From assembly GCA_944377465.1 (NCBI GenBank), contig CALWFA010000003.1, positions 1 to 32,867 on the forward strand: a DNA stretch of 32,867 nt, read 5' to 3'. Numbering within the stretch: position 1 is the stretch's first letter; each line of letters opens with the position of its first letter. Positions 16,484 through 24,361 of the stretch are shown piece after piece. Position numbers and translations under genes: made by a program. The notes beneath the pieces are model-generated. The model saw only the letters and a program-made list of their open reading frames with translations. It was not told the origin of the DNA and searched no databases. Source of the stretch: an uncultured Clostridia bacterium. GTDB taxonomy: Bacteria; Bacillota; Clostridia; Christensenellales; UBA1242.

Positions 16484-16675
16484 TAAACACAAAATGTAAT
16501 CTTACATTATAACGACCCGCACAGTAGAAACATAATCAGTGCGGGTCTTTTTTTCGAATCAAAAGAAGATGTTGAAAATGGGATTGTTTTAGGGTTTAGA
16601 CTTCTAAGTTTTCAAGACAAAAATTCGATTACTATATATTGAAAGTTATCAAAAAACGCACTGATTAGTGCGTTT
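16484..16675. other. Intergenic interval with two terminators and an AT-rich, possibly folded core
   Basis: No open frame of note. It begins with the tRNA terminator and ends with the terminator of the membrane-protein gene. Between them (16555-16651) lie complementary segments: TCGAAT (16554) with ATTCGA (16623), TTGAAAA (16572) with TTTTCAA (16609), and AGAAG (16564) with CTTCT (16601). They may form a hairpin or an H-type pseudoknot. No convincing promoter for a separate small RNA was found. Confidence 0.5.
16514..16554 (+). terminator. tRNA-Glu terminator
   Basis: Nine-bp GC-rich stem GACCCGCAC/GTGCGGGTC with a 16-nt loop, followed by seven T residues. Confidence 0.92.
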
Positions 16676-16677
16676 TT
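16652..16677. terminator. Terminator of the unknown membrane-protein gene (bidirectional)
   Basis: Eleven-bp perfect stem AAAAACGCACT/AGTGCGTTTTT with loop GATT. A/T-rich arms give T runs on both strands. It overlaps the stop codon of the minus-strand gene and would also stop plus-strand read-through from the tRNA. Confidence 0.9.
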
Positions 16678-17410
16678 ATGTGTCAGTTTCCTTTTGTACA
16701 TATACATCAATCTTGTTATTAACTGGTGCTTTTTTTGATGACTTTACATAATTTAGCATATCGGGATTATTATTTATGATTTGATTATATTTTCGTTTTT
16801 TCTGTATTCCGTCGATAGTCAGATAGAGACCTATGCCTAGAATGATAGCCCCAACTAAAACTCCTATAGCACAATTATACATAGCCATATTATCACTAGC
16901 AGTAAATGATAAAATAGCGATTTGAGCCAATACAATATTATTAAAAGCGGTGGCAAAATTGGTAAATTTATATTCTTTTACCAGCATCGTCTTTCCTTTT
17001 GCATGCACGATGCCCAATATTGACATCACTATACTATAAGTGGCAAATGCTGCTATAGCTATCGCAATAATAGAATTGTATTGAAAATTTGACGGATAAA
17101 ACATTTGGAATATCGTGTATGTGATATAAAAGACACTTGATACCGACAATACTACCCCGCCACGAATATAGGAATTGATATCTTTTATATTATCTTTGTT
17201 TTTCAATAGACCTCGCGAGCAATTATTCTTCACAAAGCCGATAAATAAGCTATATATAGCGATTGCGATAAGGAACCATGATCTGAATACAATTCCGACT
17301 ATAATTTTGAAAAGGAAATAAAACAAGTTTTTAAAGAAAGACAACTTGCCATAGACTATAATCTTCTTTTCTTCAGGAATACTCCTGAATTTCCTTATCA
17401 AACTCCACAT
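16676..17410 (-). CDS. Polytopic membrane protein of unknown function
   Basis: 244 aa; I do not recognise the family. It is basic and hydrophobic, with about five or six membrane segments: 29-60 (one long or two short), 83-104, 111-134, 155-172 and 178-200. A charged loop lies near 61-82, and the C-terminal tail of about 44 residues is Lys/Asn-rich and probably cytoplasmic. No catalytic or transporter signature is visible. It is a single-gene unit with a consensus promoter 11 nt before the ATG, no Shine-Dalgarno, and a strong terminator overlapping its stop. Base composition matches its neighbours, so there is no sign of transfer. ATG is the only sensible start because the promoter lies just upstream. 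Confidence 0.8.
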   Translation of the reverse strand: MWSLIRKFRSIPEEKKIIVYGKLSFFKNLFYFLFKIIVGIVFRSWFLIAIAIYSLFIGFVKNNCSRGLLKNKDNIKDINSYIRGGVVLSVSSVFYITYTIFQMFYPSNFQYNSIIAIAIAAFATYSIVMSILGIVHAKGKTMLVKEYKFTNFATAFNNIVLAQIAILSFTASDNMAMYNCAIGVLVGAIILGIGLYLTIDGIQKKRKYNQIINNNPDMLNYVKSSKKAPVNNKIDVYVQKETDT

Positions 17411-17421
17411 ATCGCTATAGT

Positions 17422-17449
17422 ATTATAACATAATTTTCGATGAATACAA
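17422..17449 (-). promoter_or_regulatory. Promoter of the unknown membrane-protein gene
   Basis: TTGTAT (17444-17449), 16-bp spacer, TATAAT (17422-17427) preceded by TGT (extended -10). Predicted start near 17415, about 5 nt before the ATG. Confidence 0.78.
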
Positions 17450-17499
17450 TAGTTTTTTTGAAAAATTACGCTATTTATATTATATATGCAGAAAATACA

Positions 17500-17532
17500 T
17501 TAAAAATTATTAAAATCGCGAATTACTATTTA
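17500..17532 (-). terminator. Possible weak terminator after proS
   Basis: On the minus strand, just after the proS stop, ATTAAAAT and ATTTTAAT form an inverted repeat around a 15-nt loop, followed by AATTTTTAA. The stem is entirely A/T, so it is only a candidate; no better terminator is visible before 17450. Confidence 0.35.
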
Positions 17533-17534
17533 TT

Positions 17535-18959
17535 TTAATACTGTTTACCAAAATAGACCTTGTATCTACTAGGTTTACCACAATAAATACATTTATGTTT
17601 CGTATCGTATTCTTGTATTACTCGAGTCTTAATAGTGGTTTTTTGCTTGATCTCATCTTCGCATTCACTGTCACCACAATGATATGCTAGAGCGACTTTA
17701 CCAGCGTTGATTGATTCTACCATGGTATCAAAATCATTCGTCTCCACTATCGCATCGTTTAGATTTCTTTCTGCTTGTGCTAGCATATTGCTCTGAATCT
17801 CAGCCAATAGTGAATTTAGCTCTGTAGCAATATTATCCAAATTCAGCTGTACCTTTTCATGAGTATCACGCCTTACAGCAGTCGCCACATTATTTTCTAT
17901 ATCGCGTGGACCTATCTCTAATCGCACAGGCACTCCCTTCATCTCATATTCATTGAATTTCCAACCAGGAGTATTGTCTGAGTCATCTAGCTTTACCCGC
18001 ACTCCGCACGCCTCTAATGTATCAAAAATCTCTTTACATTTTTCATTGACGCCTGCCTTGTGATTTGCTATAGGGACGATAACCGTTTGAATCGGCGCTA
18101 TATTAGGTGGCATTCTAAGACCACGCTCATCACCATGCACCATTACCAAAGCACCTATTAGACGAGTGCTCACACCCCAACTGGTAGAATATCCGTATTC
18201 TAACTCTCCATCCTTATTTAAGAAGCGGATATTGCTAGCCTTTGCGAAATTTTGACCTAGATCATGTGTCGTGCCTGCCTGTAAGCATTTGCCGTCTTTC
18301 ATGATTGCTTCCATACCATAAGTCGCCACAGCACCTGCGAACTTCTCTTTTTCAGTCTTTCTACCTGTAAGAGTAGGTATAGCCATGAGATTTCTAAGGC
18401 AATCTGAATACACTTTCAGCATCACTCGAGTATCACGCTCCGCATCTTCTTTACTTGCTTGCACTGTATGCCCTTCTTGCCATAAAAACTCACTAGTACG
18501 CAAAAATGGACGAGTCGTCTTCTCCCAGCGCATCACATTGCACCACTGATTCATTGCCATAGGCAGATCTCTATATGACTTGATCCATTTTGAATACATG
18601 GCACAAATTATCGTCTCGCTAGTCGGTCTGATGATCAATTTTTCATTTAGTTCTTCCCCACCTGCATATGTGACTACAGCGACTTCTGGAGCAAATCCCT
18701 CTACATGCTCTGCTTCTTTCTTCAAATAACTCTCCGGTATAAGCAAAGGGAAATACGCATTTTGCACGCCTAATTTCTTAAACTCTTTATTGAGATAATT
18801 TTGAATATTCTCCCAGATAGCATATCCGTATGGCTTGATGACCATTGTGCCCTTTACAGGACCATAGTCCACCATATCTGTCTTCAAAATGACATCTGTA
18901 TACCACTGAGCAAAATCGGTATCAATATCGGCTAATTCATTTACAAACTGTCTACTCAT
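17535..18959 (-). CDS. proS: Prolyl-tRNA synthetase, short archaeal/eukaryotic type
   Basis: 474 aa. It charges tRNA-Pro. This is the short ProS form without the editing insertion: class II motifs VIKPYGYAIWENIQ, RPTSETI, MRWEKTTRPFLRTSEFLWQEGHT, and YGYSTSWGVSTRLIGALV, followed by an anticodon-binding domain (PIQTVIVPI onward) and a C-terminal zinc-type region with CGDSECEDE and CIYCGKPS. The long bacterial type with the INS editing domain is the common alternative; the short type is scattered in Clostridia. AAGGAAG lies before the ATG within xseB, and the genes overlap by 8 nt, placing proS at the end of the nusB-xseA-xseB run. No T-box is seen. Confidence 0.96.
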   Translation of the reverse strand: MSRQFVNELADIDTDFAQWYTDVILKTDMVDYGPVKGTMVIKPYGYAIWENIQNYLNKEFKKLGVQNAYFPLLIPESYLKKEAEHVEGFAPEVAVVTYAGGEELNEKLIIRPTSETIICAMYSKWIKSYRDLPMAMNQWCNVMRWEKTTRPFLRTSEFLWQEGHTVQASKEDAERDTRVMLKVYSDCLRNLMAIPTLTGRKTEKEKFAGAVATYGMEAIMKDGKCLQAGTTHDLGQNFAKASNIRFLNKDGELEYGYSTSWGVSTRLIGALVMVHGDERGLRMPPNIAPIQTVIVPIANHKAGVNEKCKEIFDTLEACGVRVKLDDSDNTPGWKFNEYEMKGVPVRLEIGPRDIENNVATAVRRDTHEKVQLNLDNIATELNSLLAEIQSNMLAQAERNLNDAIVETNDFDTMVESINAGKVALAYHCGDSECEDEIKQKTTIKTRVIQEYDTKHKCIYCGKPSRYKVYFGKQY

Positions 18960-19149
18960 TTTCTTCTTCCTTTTTTTCGAATGATTTTTTAATCATTATA
19001 ATCTTTCCTTTTGCTTTTTCCAACTCTTTTAGGCATTTTTTTGCAAGAATACACCCTTCCTCATATAATTTCATGCTTTCATCAAGGTTTATGCCTTCTT
19101 CTAAAATCTTTGCAATTTCTTCCAATCTTTTTACATCTTGCTCTATCAT
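18952..19149 (-). CDS. xseB: Exodeoxyribonuclease VII small subunit
   Basis: 65 aa, normal size. A coiled-coil hairpin protein (LEEIAKILEEG, MKLYEEGCILAKKCL) that binds XseA to form the single-strand-specific exonuclease VII. The start overlaps the xseA stop as ATGA, so the subunits are translationally coupled. The C-terminus is Lys/Glu-rich and contains the proS ribosome binding site. Confidence 0.93.
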   Translation of the reverse strand: MIEQDVKRLEEIAKILEEGINLDESMKLYEEGCILAKKCLKELEKAKGKIIMIKKSFEKKEEENE

Positions 19150-20318
19150 AATTTCTCCTTATTAATGATTTCTGCTGTCATTTTCATGTCCGCTGTACGA
19201 ATATTAATTTCGTCACCTACATTTACATTCTTGTAATTCACTGGCTGATTTTTTGCACTGACTAGCGAATATCCCTTTTTTAATAATGCTATAGGATTTA
19301 GTTTATCTAGTGTATTTAATGCTATATCTACCCTATGTATAGTACTATCTATATTTTTTGCTAAGATTTCATCTATTGTCTGTACACAATCTTTTATCAG
19401 CAAAACCTCGTCATTTATTAGTTCATTTATATTATAATCAATATTTGTACTAGATGCTAGTATCGATGATTGTATCTTTTCTATTTGATCTCGAATATAT
19501 TGATCTAATTTTACTTTTATAGTGTCTATATATTGAATTAAATCTTTATTTACATAGGTCACTAGCTCTGCAGCAGCACTTGGAGTCGGCGCACGCAGAT
19601 CTGCTACAAAATCTAATATTGAATAGTCCGTCTCATGCCCTACCGCACTGATCAAAGGCTTATTGCATATATAGGCAATTCTCGCCAGCTCTTCGTCATT
19701 GAAGGCCGATAGGTCCTCTAGACTACCGCCACCACGCGCTACGATTATGACATCGACATCTGAATAATTGTCAAAATAAGTGATGCCTTCTATCACCTGT
19801 CTCACAGCTACGCTTCCTTGTACTTGAGCATCATAGACATAAATGTCTAGATTGGGATTCCTTCTATGGCTGACATTGACAATATCTTGCAAGACAGCTC
19901 CCGTCTGAGATGTCACCACACCAATAGATGTGATAAATCGCGGTATAGGTATTTTATGTCGTTCATCAAATAAACCTTCTGCAGATAATTTTTCTTTTAG
20001 CATCAAGAATTGCTTATACAATTCGCCCTGACCGCAATGCTCTATTTGATTTACTGAAAAAGTGAGTTTGCCACCCTTTGGATAATACTTGATATTCCCA
20101 CGACATTGTACCAAATCACCCACGTTAAACTCTTGCGTAGCTTTATATTTTATACAATATAATAGATTGTCATTGTCCTTTAGCGTGAAATACATTATAT
20201 TTCTATTTACAGAAAATGAAGACAACTCTCCTGTGACTGTAATATCCTCTAATATCACTTCGTTGTCTATCAAATCTTTTATCATTCTATTTATCTGACT
20301 GACTGTAAAAATTTTCAT
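19146..20318 (-). CDS. xseA: Exodeoxyribonuclease VII large subunit
   Basis: 390 aa, near the usual 400. The N-terminal OB fold (about residues 1-105, with MYFTLKDNDNLLYCIKYK) binds single-stranded DNA. The catalytic domain has TSQTGAVLQDIVNV, VIIVARGGGSLEDLSAFNDE, SAVGHETDYSILDFVADLRAPTPSAAAE (cited here as two adjoining blocks, SAVGHETDYS and RAPTPSAAAE). A long coiled coil follows (about 255-345), then a C-terminal beta segment beginning LKKGYSLV. It degrades single-stranded DNA with XseB. The start overlaps the nusB stop as ATGA and the stop overlaps xseB as ATGA. Confidence 0.95.
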   Translation of the reverse strand: MKIFTVSQINRMIKDLIDNEVILEDITVTGELSSFSVNRNIMYFTLKDNDNLLYCIKYKATQEFNVGDLVQCRGNIKYYPKGGKLTFSVNQIEHCGQGELYKQFLMLKEKLSAEGLFDERHKIPIPRFITSIGVVTSQTGAVLQDIVNVSHRRNPNLDIYVYDAQVQGSVAVRQVIEGITYFDNYSDVDVIIVARGGGSLEDLSAFNDEELARIAYICNKPLISAVGHETDYSILDFVADLRAPTPSAAAELVTYVNKDLIQYIDTIKVKLDQYIRDQIEKIQSSILASSTNIDYNINELINDEVLLIKDCVQTIDEILAKNIDSTIHRVDIALNTLDKLNPIALLKKGYSLVSAKNQPVNYKNVNVGDEINIRTADMKMTAEIINKEKL

Positions 20319-20689
20319 TCTTTCACTATATCTGCTAAAATACCATTGATGAATTTAGGGCTCTTTTCAGTAGAATATTTTTTAGCTAACTCCACTGCCT
20401 CATTGATTATCACTTCTTTAGGATTTTCTTTTACATACTTTAGCTCTATTATAGCTAAGACTAAGATAGCAAGATCTACCTTATATAATCTATCAGGAGT
20501 GTAACCTTTTAATTTTGATGCCAAAAAATCATTGATCCCTTGATAGTTCGTAGCAAAGCTCTTTAGTATTTTGCTAGTATACTCTAGTGATTCTGTATCT
20601 GCTTTTGCGTAAATATCTTCATCTGTGGGATTAAAAAAGCGTGAATATATGGCTTTAAATGCGAGTTCTCTCATCTCTGTTCTTTTCAT
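20315..20689 (-). CDS. nusB: Transcription antitermination factor NusB
   Basis: 124 aa from the start chosen here. An all-helical protein that binds boxA RNA with S10 for rRNA antitermination. It begins MKRTEMRELAFKAIYS and has VDLAILVLAIIEL and VIINEAVELAKKYS, as in the family. An upstream ATG at 20764 would add 25 residues, but those overlap asp23 and the terminator hairpin; AGGAGG six nt before this ATG fixes the start. Coupled to xseA by ATGA. A terminator-like hairpin lies just upstream (20707-20733), so expression may depend on read-through from asp23. Confidence 0.94.
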   Translation of the reverse strand: MKRTEMRELAFKAIYSRFFNPTDEDIYAKADTESLEYTSKILKSFATNYQGINDFLASKLKGYTPDRLYKVDLAILVLAIIELKYVKENPKEVIINEAVELAKKYSTEKSPKFINGILADIVKE

Positions 20690-20706
20690 ATTTCCTCCAA
20701 AACGAT

Positions 20707-20733
20707 AAAAACTCTCTCTAATCTTAGAGAGAA
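20707..20733 (-). terminator. Intrinsic terminator/attenuator between asp23 and nusB
   Basis: On the minus strand TTCTCTCT/AGAGAGAG (one G-U pair) with a 6-nt loop, followed by TTTTT. It contains the asp23 stop codon and lies 18 nt before the nusB ATG. Confidence 0.7.
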
Positions 20734-21080
20734 TCTTTCTTTTCTGCGTCCATGATATGTACATTAATCGATTTTATCTTGATCGGTAATAATGAAGTAA
20801 GACTATTCTTTACATTTTGTTGTATCCTAAATACCACATCGTTTACTTCACATTCAGTATCGACTACTACATATATATCTATTATTACACCAAACTGTGT
20901 ATATTTGATCTTTACGCCTTTGCCTATATTTTTATTGAATAGACTACGCAAACTAAGTCTCTTAGACTGGTATACATCTATTACTCCAGATATTTCTTTC
21001 GTAGCGAGACTGACGATAGATACTACCATGTTTTTGTTTATATAAGTATTGGTGTCATTTACTTTCTTAATCTGTGACAT
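20724..21080 (-). CDS. Asp23/Gls24 family envelope-stress protein
   Basis: 118 aa. DUF322/Asp23 fold: the family pattern VVSIVSLATKEISGV near the N-terminus, VKIKYTQFGVIIDIYVVV in the middle and VFRIQQNVKNSL, then a C-terminal Val/His/Ile strand. Members associate with the membrane or cell envelope and are alkaline-shock induced in staphylococci; the Clostridia copy between spoIIIAH and nusB is conserved, but its job is not established. It has its own consensus promoter, GAGGT before the ATG, and a terminator overlapping its stop, so it can be transcribed alone inside the larger gene run. Confidence 0.9.
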   Translation of the reverse strand: MSQIKKVNDTNTYINKNMVVSIVSLATKEISGVIDVYQSKRLSLRSLFNKNIGKGVKIKYTQFGVIIDIYVVVDTECEVNDVVFRIQQNVKNSLTSLLPIKIKSINVHIMDAEKKDSL

Positions 21081-21097
21081 ATTTACCTCTACGCTAT

Positions 21098-21126
21098 ATT
21101 ATATCACAAACTACCTATTTTAGCAA
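21098..21126 (-). promoter_or_regulatory. asp23 promoter
   Basis: TTGCTA (21121-21126), 17-bp spacer, TATAAT (21098-21103) with TGA before it. It lies between spoIIIAH and asp23 and gives vegetative SigA-type expression to asp23 and possibly nusB-xseAB-proS, independent of the sporulation operon. Confidence 0.8.
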
Positions 21127-21139
21127 AGTATTTTTAATA

Positions 21140-21625
21140 TTATTCTGATGGTATTATAACAATTTTATCGATTTCTACGCCTAACTGTTCTGTCACTACG
21201 CTAGCGATCTGAGCCACTTCTACACTAGTAAGTTCTGCACTCTGCACAAATACATTTACATTCGCATCGCTAGAAGTGATCACCGCGTCAGAAAATCCTT
21301 TGCCTCGAATGATACCCTCCGTGACCAATTCTTTTTCCATTTGACTGATTAATGCGAGTTTATTAGCCTCTGCTTCCTGTTTTGCCTCATCGCTACTAGT
21401 AGCACTAGCGATGATTGAATCATAAAACTGAATTTCTTGAGCTCTGGTCGCTTCTCTCTCTGCTCTATATGTCGCGTAGAAATTTGCACTGGTGGTACTA
21501 GTAGGTGTGCTCACTCCATCGGATAAACTGCTATTTAATGCTACATTCACATATCCTGTGATCAATAATAATGCTACCATTACTGATATAATGATAATTT
21601 TTTTCTTTTTAGACATTGTTTTCAT
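21140..21625 (-). CDS. spoIIIAH: Stage III sporulation protein AH (SpoIIIAH)
   Basis: 161 aa. Lys-rich N-terminus and one membrane segment (about 9-30), then a Ser/Thr-rich linker, a helix with YRAEREATRAQEIQFYDSI, and the ring-building domain beginning near residue 110 (FSDAVITSSDANVNVFVQ). In the mother-cell outer forespore membrane it meets forespore SpoIIQ to form the zipper/channel across the intermembrane space during engulfment. Last of the eight spoIIIA genes, 8 nt after spoIIIAG. The typical length of 200 or more residues in Bacillus is shortened here in the linker. Confidence 0.93.
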   Translation of the reverse strand: MKTMSKKKKIIIISVMVALLLITGYVNVALNSSLSDGVSTPTSTTSANFYATYRAEREATRAQEIQFYDSIIASATSSDEAKQEAEANKLALISQMEKELVTEGIIRGKGFSDAVITSSDANVNVFVQSAELTSVEVAQIASVVTEQLGVEIDKIVIIPSE

Positions 21626-21633
21626 AAATCCTC

Positions 21634-22086
21634 CTATTCACTTGATAAAATTTCAATACTACCTGTCTTGATGTCGATTACCGCTTCTACAGCATGCAAG
21701 ACCTTCATCTTATTAGATACATCGTTGACACCTTTTGCTGTGACTACTACACCTTTGATCGGCGGAAATGAATTTAGGACAATGTTTGATTCATTGACTT
21801 CTGCTTGTTGCATATCTAATGTAATCATTACCTTCACATTCGAAACACCTCCAATATTTGATAAAATGTCCTCAAGATTCGTCTCCAGCCCGTCGATGTA
21901 CTGACTGATTGTCAATTCACCACTGGTATTTGAATCATTATTTGTCGTATCCTTTTTTGAGAAATTCGACATATAGATGAGTAGAAGTATTACTATGAAG
22001 ATAACTGCTATATAGATTTCGATATGTTTGATTTTCTTTAATTTCTCAAACCATTTAAAACCTGTCTTCTTTTCATTATCATTCAT
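21634..22086 (-). CDS. spoIIIAG: Stage III sporulation protein AG (SpoIIIAG)
   Basis: 150 aa. Cytoplasmic N-terminus WFEKLKKIKHIE, one membrane segment (about 24-45), then the ring-building motif domain (DGLETNLEDILSNIGGVSNVKVMITL, seen in two adjoining blocks) ending with VLHAVEAVIDI. In Bacillus SpoIIIAG forms a large ring in the outer forespore membrane. It overlaps spoIIIAF by 8 nt. Confidence 0.93.
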   Translation of the reverse strand: MNDNEKKTGFKWFEKLKKIKHIEIYIAVIFIVILLLIYMSNFSKKDTTNNDSNTSGELTISQYIDGLETNLEDILSNIGGVSNVKVMITLDMQQAEVNESNIVLNSFPPIKGVVVTAKGVNDVSNKMKVLHAVEAVIDIKTGSIEILSSE

Positions 22087-22552
22087 AAAATATTATCTCC
22101 TCATCTGCTAGATTAGTGTACTCACGGACCACTTCAATAATGAATTCATACTTATTTATATGCTGCTTGTCCGAAGTAATGACTAGATTTTGCATATTAA
22201 CTGTACAAGAATTTATCATTAATTCATTTGATTCGATCGAATAATTAATCTTTATGTCGATTCCATCGAATCCTTCATCTTTTAATTTGTTTACAATGTT
22301 TGTTTCGAGCGATTTTATTTTATTTGTGTTGATATAATTCATCAGATCTTCATTGATTTCATATCCTGTAATGTTTACATTAATGTCATGCGTGTTGGAC
22401 AAAAACTTTATGACAGGACTGAGTATCACTGCGAGCACAAATATTGCGTAAATGCTCTTTATGTATTTATTTATCGTCCCAGAAGGCACCACGATGTCTA
22501 CCAGCACACCTACGATCACGATACCTAATATACTTAAAATATATCCCGACAT
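22079..22552 (-). CDS. spoIIIAF: Stage III sporulation protein AF (SpoIIIAF)
   Basis: 157 aa from MSGYIL. Two membrane segments (about 5-22 and 30-50, with the family's VDIVVPSGTINKYIKSIYAI between them), then a soluble ring-building-type domain with VVREYT near the end. An ATG 15 nt upstream lies within spoIIIAE; the chosen ATG follows the spoIIIAE stop by one base with a GGTGGTG stretch before it. A subunit of the mother-cell SpoIIIA channel complex. Confidence 0.9.
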   Translation of the reverse strand: MSGYILSILGIVIVGVLVDIVVPSGTINKYIKSIYAIFVLAVILSPVIKFLSNTHDINVNITGYEINEDLMNYINTNKIKSLETNIVNKLKDEGFDGIDIKINYSIESNELMINSCTVNMQNLVITSDKQHINKYEFIIEVVREYTNLADEEIIFYE

Positions 22553-22553
22553 A

Positions 22554-23771
22554 TCACACCACCACATTAGATGTCGTCATCACTAGCCCCACAGAAATGA
22601 GATACATAAATCCGACTGCTATAATACAGCTAGACAGCATTGTGATCGACTTTGAAGTAGACATTAGAAAATTTGATGTCTTGCTATTCCCCATTGGCTG
22701 TAATATAGCGCTAGTAAGCTTCAACAAAAGACTAAATACTACTATTTCTAATAATGGTGAGATTATAGTCGTGATGATCAAAAATAATCCTACTAAACCT
22801 ATAGAGTTCTTTATCAAAATGCTACTAGATAATATGAGATCCATGCCGTCGGACAGATATCCGCCCATGACTGGAATATAGCTTCTGATGGTGTACTTCG
22901 TCGTCCTAATACTAAGGCTATCAAAACTACCAGCTGATATGCCTTGAATAGTAAATATTGCGAAAAACAATGTAAATACTATACCGACGCACCACTTGAA
23001 AAGACTAGAAATGAATGAGTTGAATTTATCTAGTTTGATATTGTCTGAAATATTATTTATGATACCAAACACAAAGCTGAATATAAATAATGGTAGTACT
23101 AAATAGGTGAAAAAATCTGCCACATAGGTAGAAATGATCGCGACTATCGGCTGAAATACACTTGCGCTTGCCGCCGCTCCTATCCCCACCATCAGTGTCA
23201 ATAATATAGGGAATAGCGTATTCATTTGAGTGACCATAGAATTGATCGCATTGAGACTAACATCACTGAGCGATGTAATCATGCCTATAGTCAAGATGAC
23301 GACCGTCATAAAGCAAACTAAATGTATTAGGTTTGAGGTGGATTTTTCATTAAATTTACCTTTTATACCGTTTAATAAGTTGCTGATCACTCCTATTGCT
23401 ATGATGAGCGACAGCATAGGCAAATATTTGAGTATTAGATCAAGGAATATCGAAAATAAACTAGCAAAAAAAGATGAATATGATATAGCATTCTCTCCAG
23501 ATATGATGGAATACACTTTGCTCTTTATATTATCAATAGAAAATATATTAGTATTATTTTCATTCATTTCTTCTATTATTGAATTCAGTCCAGAAAAATC
23601 AATTTCTGACAATTCTTCTATAATAGAATTATTTAAGTCCTCACTGATCTCGACGGTCGTCTCATTGACACAAAATGTACTCATAGGAGTGATCACTGAT
23701 AGTAGAAATATCAAAATCACCATGCAAGTGATAATAATAATATTTGATTTGCTTCGTCTCAATTTCATCAT
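22554..23771 (-). CDS. spoIIIAE: Stage III sporulation protein AE (SpoIIIAE)
   Basis: 405 aa. Likely N-terminal signal sequence (residues 7-33, ending near STFC), an external segment, then seven or more membrane helices with conserved FQPIVAIISTYVADFFTYLV-type and VMGGYLSDGMDLI blocks. It is the largest polytopic subunit of the SpoIIIA feeding-tube complex. The start overlaps the spoIIIAD stop as ATGA; a second ATG follows at once, so the start may be one codon later. Confidence 0.95.
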   Translation of the reverse strand: MMKLRRSKSNIIIITCMVILIFLLSVITPMSTFCVNETTVEISEDLNNSIIEELSEIDFSGLNSIIEEMNENNTNIFSIDNIKSKVYSIISGENAISYSSFFASLFSIFLDLILKYLPMLSLIIAIGVISNLLNGIKGKFNEKSTSNLIHLVCFMTVVILTIGMITSLSDVSLNAINSMVTQMNTLFPILLTLMVGIGAAASASVFQPIVAIISTYVADFFTYLVLPLFIFSFVFGIINNISDNIKLDKFNSFISSLFKWCVGIVFTLFFAIFTIQGISAGSFDSLSIRTTKYTIRSYIPVMGGYLSDGMDLILSSSILIKNSIGLVGLFLIITTIISPLLEIVVFSLLLKLTSAILQPMGNSKTSNFLMSTSKSITMLSSCIIAVGFMYLISVGLVMTTSNVVV

Positions 23772-24154
23772 AATATTGCCACCACCATATCAATTACTGT
23801 CTTAATTATAGGTAGAGATATCAAAAGAATGACTACCTTCCCAGCAAAAAGGATCTTGTCAGCTACACTACTCGCACCCGCATCGTAGCAAATATTCGCT
23901 CCAAACTCAGTGATATAGCCAATGGCGATGATCTTCAGTAGCGGAGTCAATAATGATGTATCTACCCCCGTGCGCTCAAAAATTTCATAGAATGAAGATA
24001 TCACTGAGCTAAGGCTATCCACCACCATAATGACAATTAAAACACTACCAGCGATAGACAAGATCATTGCAATCTCTGGCTTGGTCTGCTTAAGGATCAT
24101 ATGAGCAAAGACAGTGATGAGAGCTACTGCCAATATCTTCAATAAATCGATCAT
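23768..24154 (-). CDS. spoIIIAD: Stage III sporulation protein AD (SpoIIIAD)
   Basis: 128 aa, normal length. Small polytopic protein with four membrane segments and the conserved IGYITEFGANICYDAGASS block near residue 80. Part of the SpoIIIA complex in the mother-cell-derived membrane. It starts 7 nt after spoIIIAC. Confidence 0.95.
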   Translation of the reverse strand: MIDLLKILAVALITVFAHMILKQTKPEIAMILSIAGSVLIVIMVVDSLSSVISSFYEIFERTGVDTSLLTPLLKIIAIGYITEFGANICYDAGASSVADKILFAGKVVILLISLPIIKTVIDMVVAIL

Positions 24155-24161
24155 CTAACAC

Positions 24162-24350
24162 CTATAGGACAAATAGAGATTGAACTGTAGAAAATAGGTC
24201 TTGTACCAAATCGATCACCATTAATAGACTGATGATTAAGCCCGCCAGTGTCGTGATCGAAGCGATTTCCTCTTTACCACAATATTTTAGTATTTGATTT
24301 ACTATCGAGGTGATTAGTCCGATTCCTGCCAGTTTGAATATTACTTCCAT
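24162..24350 (-). CDS. spoIIIAC: Stage III sporulation protein AC (SpoIIIAC)
   Basis: 62 aa, normal length. Two membrane helices with the family pattern IFKLAGIGLITSIVNQILK and a conserved acidic GKEEIAS turn. Small subunit of the SpoIIIA complex. An AAGGAGA sequence lies before the ATG, and spoIIIAB ends 11 nt upstream. Confidence 0.95.
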   Translation of the reverse strand: MEVIFKLAGIGLITSIVNQILKYCGKEEIASITTLAGLIISLLMVIDLVQDLFSTVQSLFVL

Positions 24351-24361
24351 ACATTCTCCTT

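Noticed and set aside
17411-17534. Small gene or regulatory RNA between the membrane gene and proS
   Set aside because: The interval is AT-rich, with only the membrane gene promoter and a weak A/T inverted repeat; no coding or conserved RNA signal is seen.
20690-20764. N-terminal extension of nusB
   Set aside because: It overlaps asp23 and the terminator hairpin; the ATG at 20689 has AGGAGG and the family N-terminus.
23230-23805. Open frame of about 190 codons on the plus strand opposite spoIIIAE
   Set aside because: It mirrors the hydrophobic codons of spoIIIAE; no independent signals support it.
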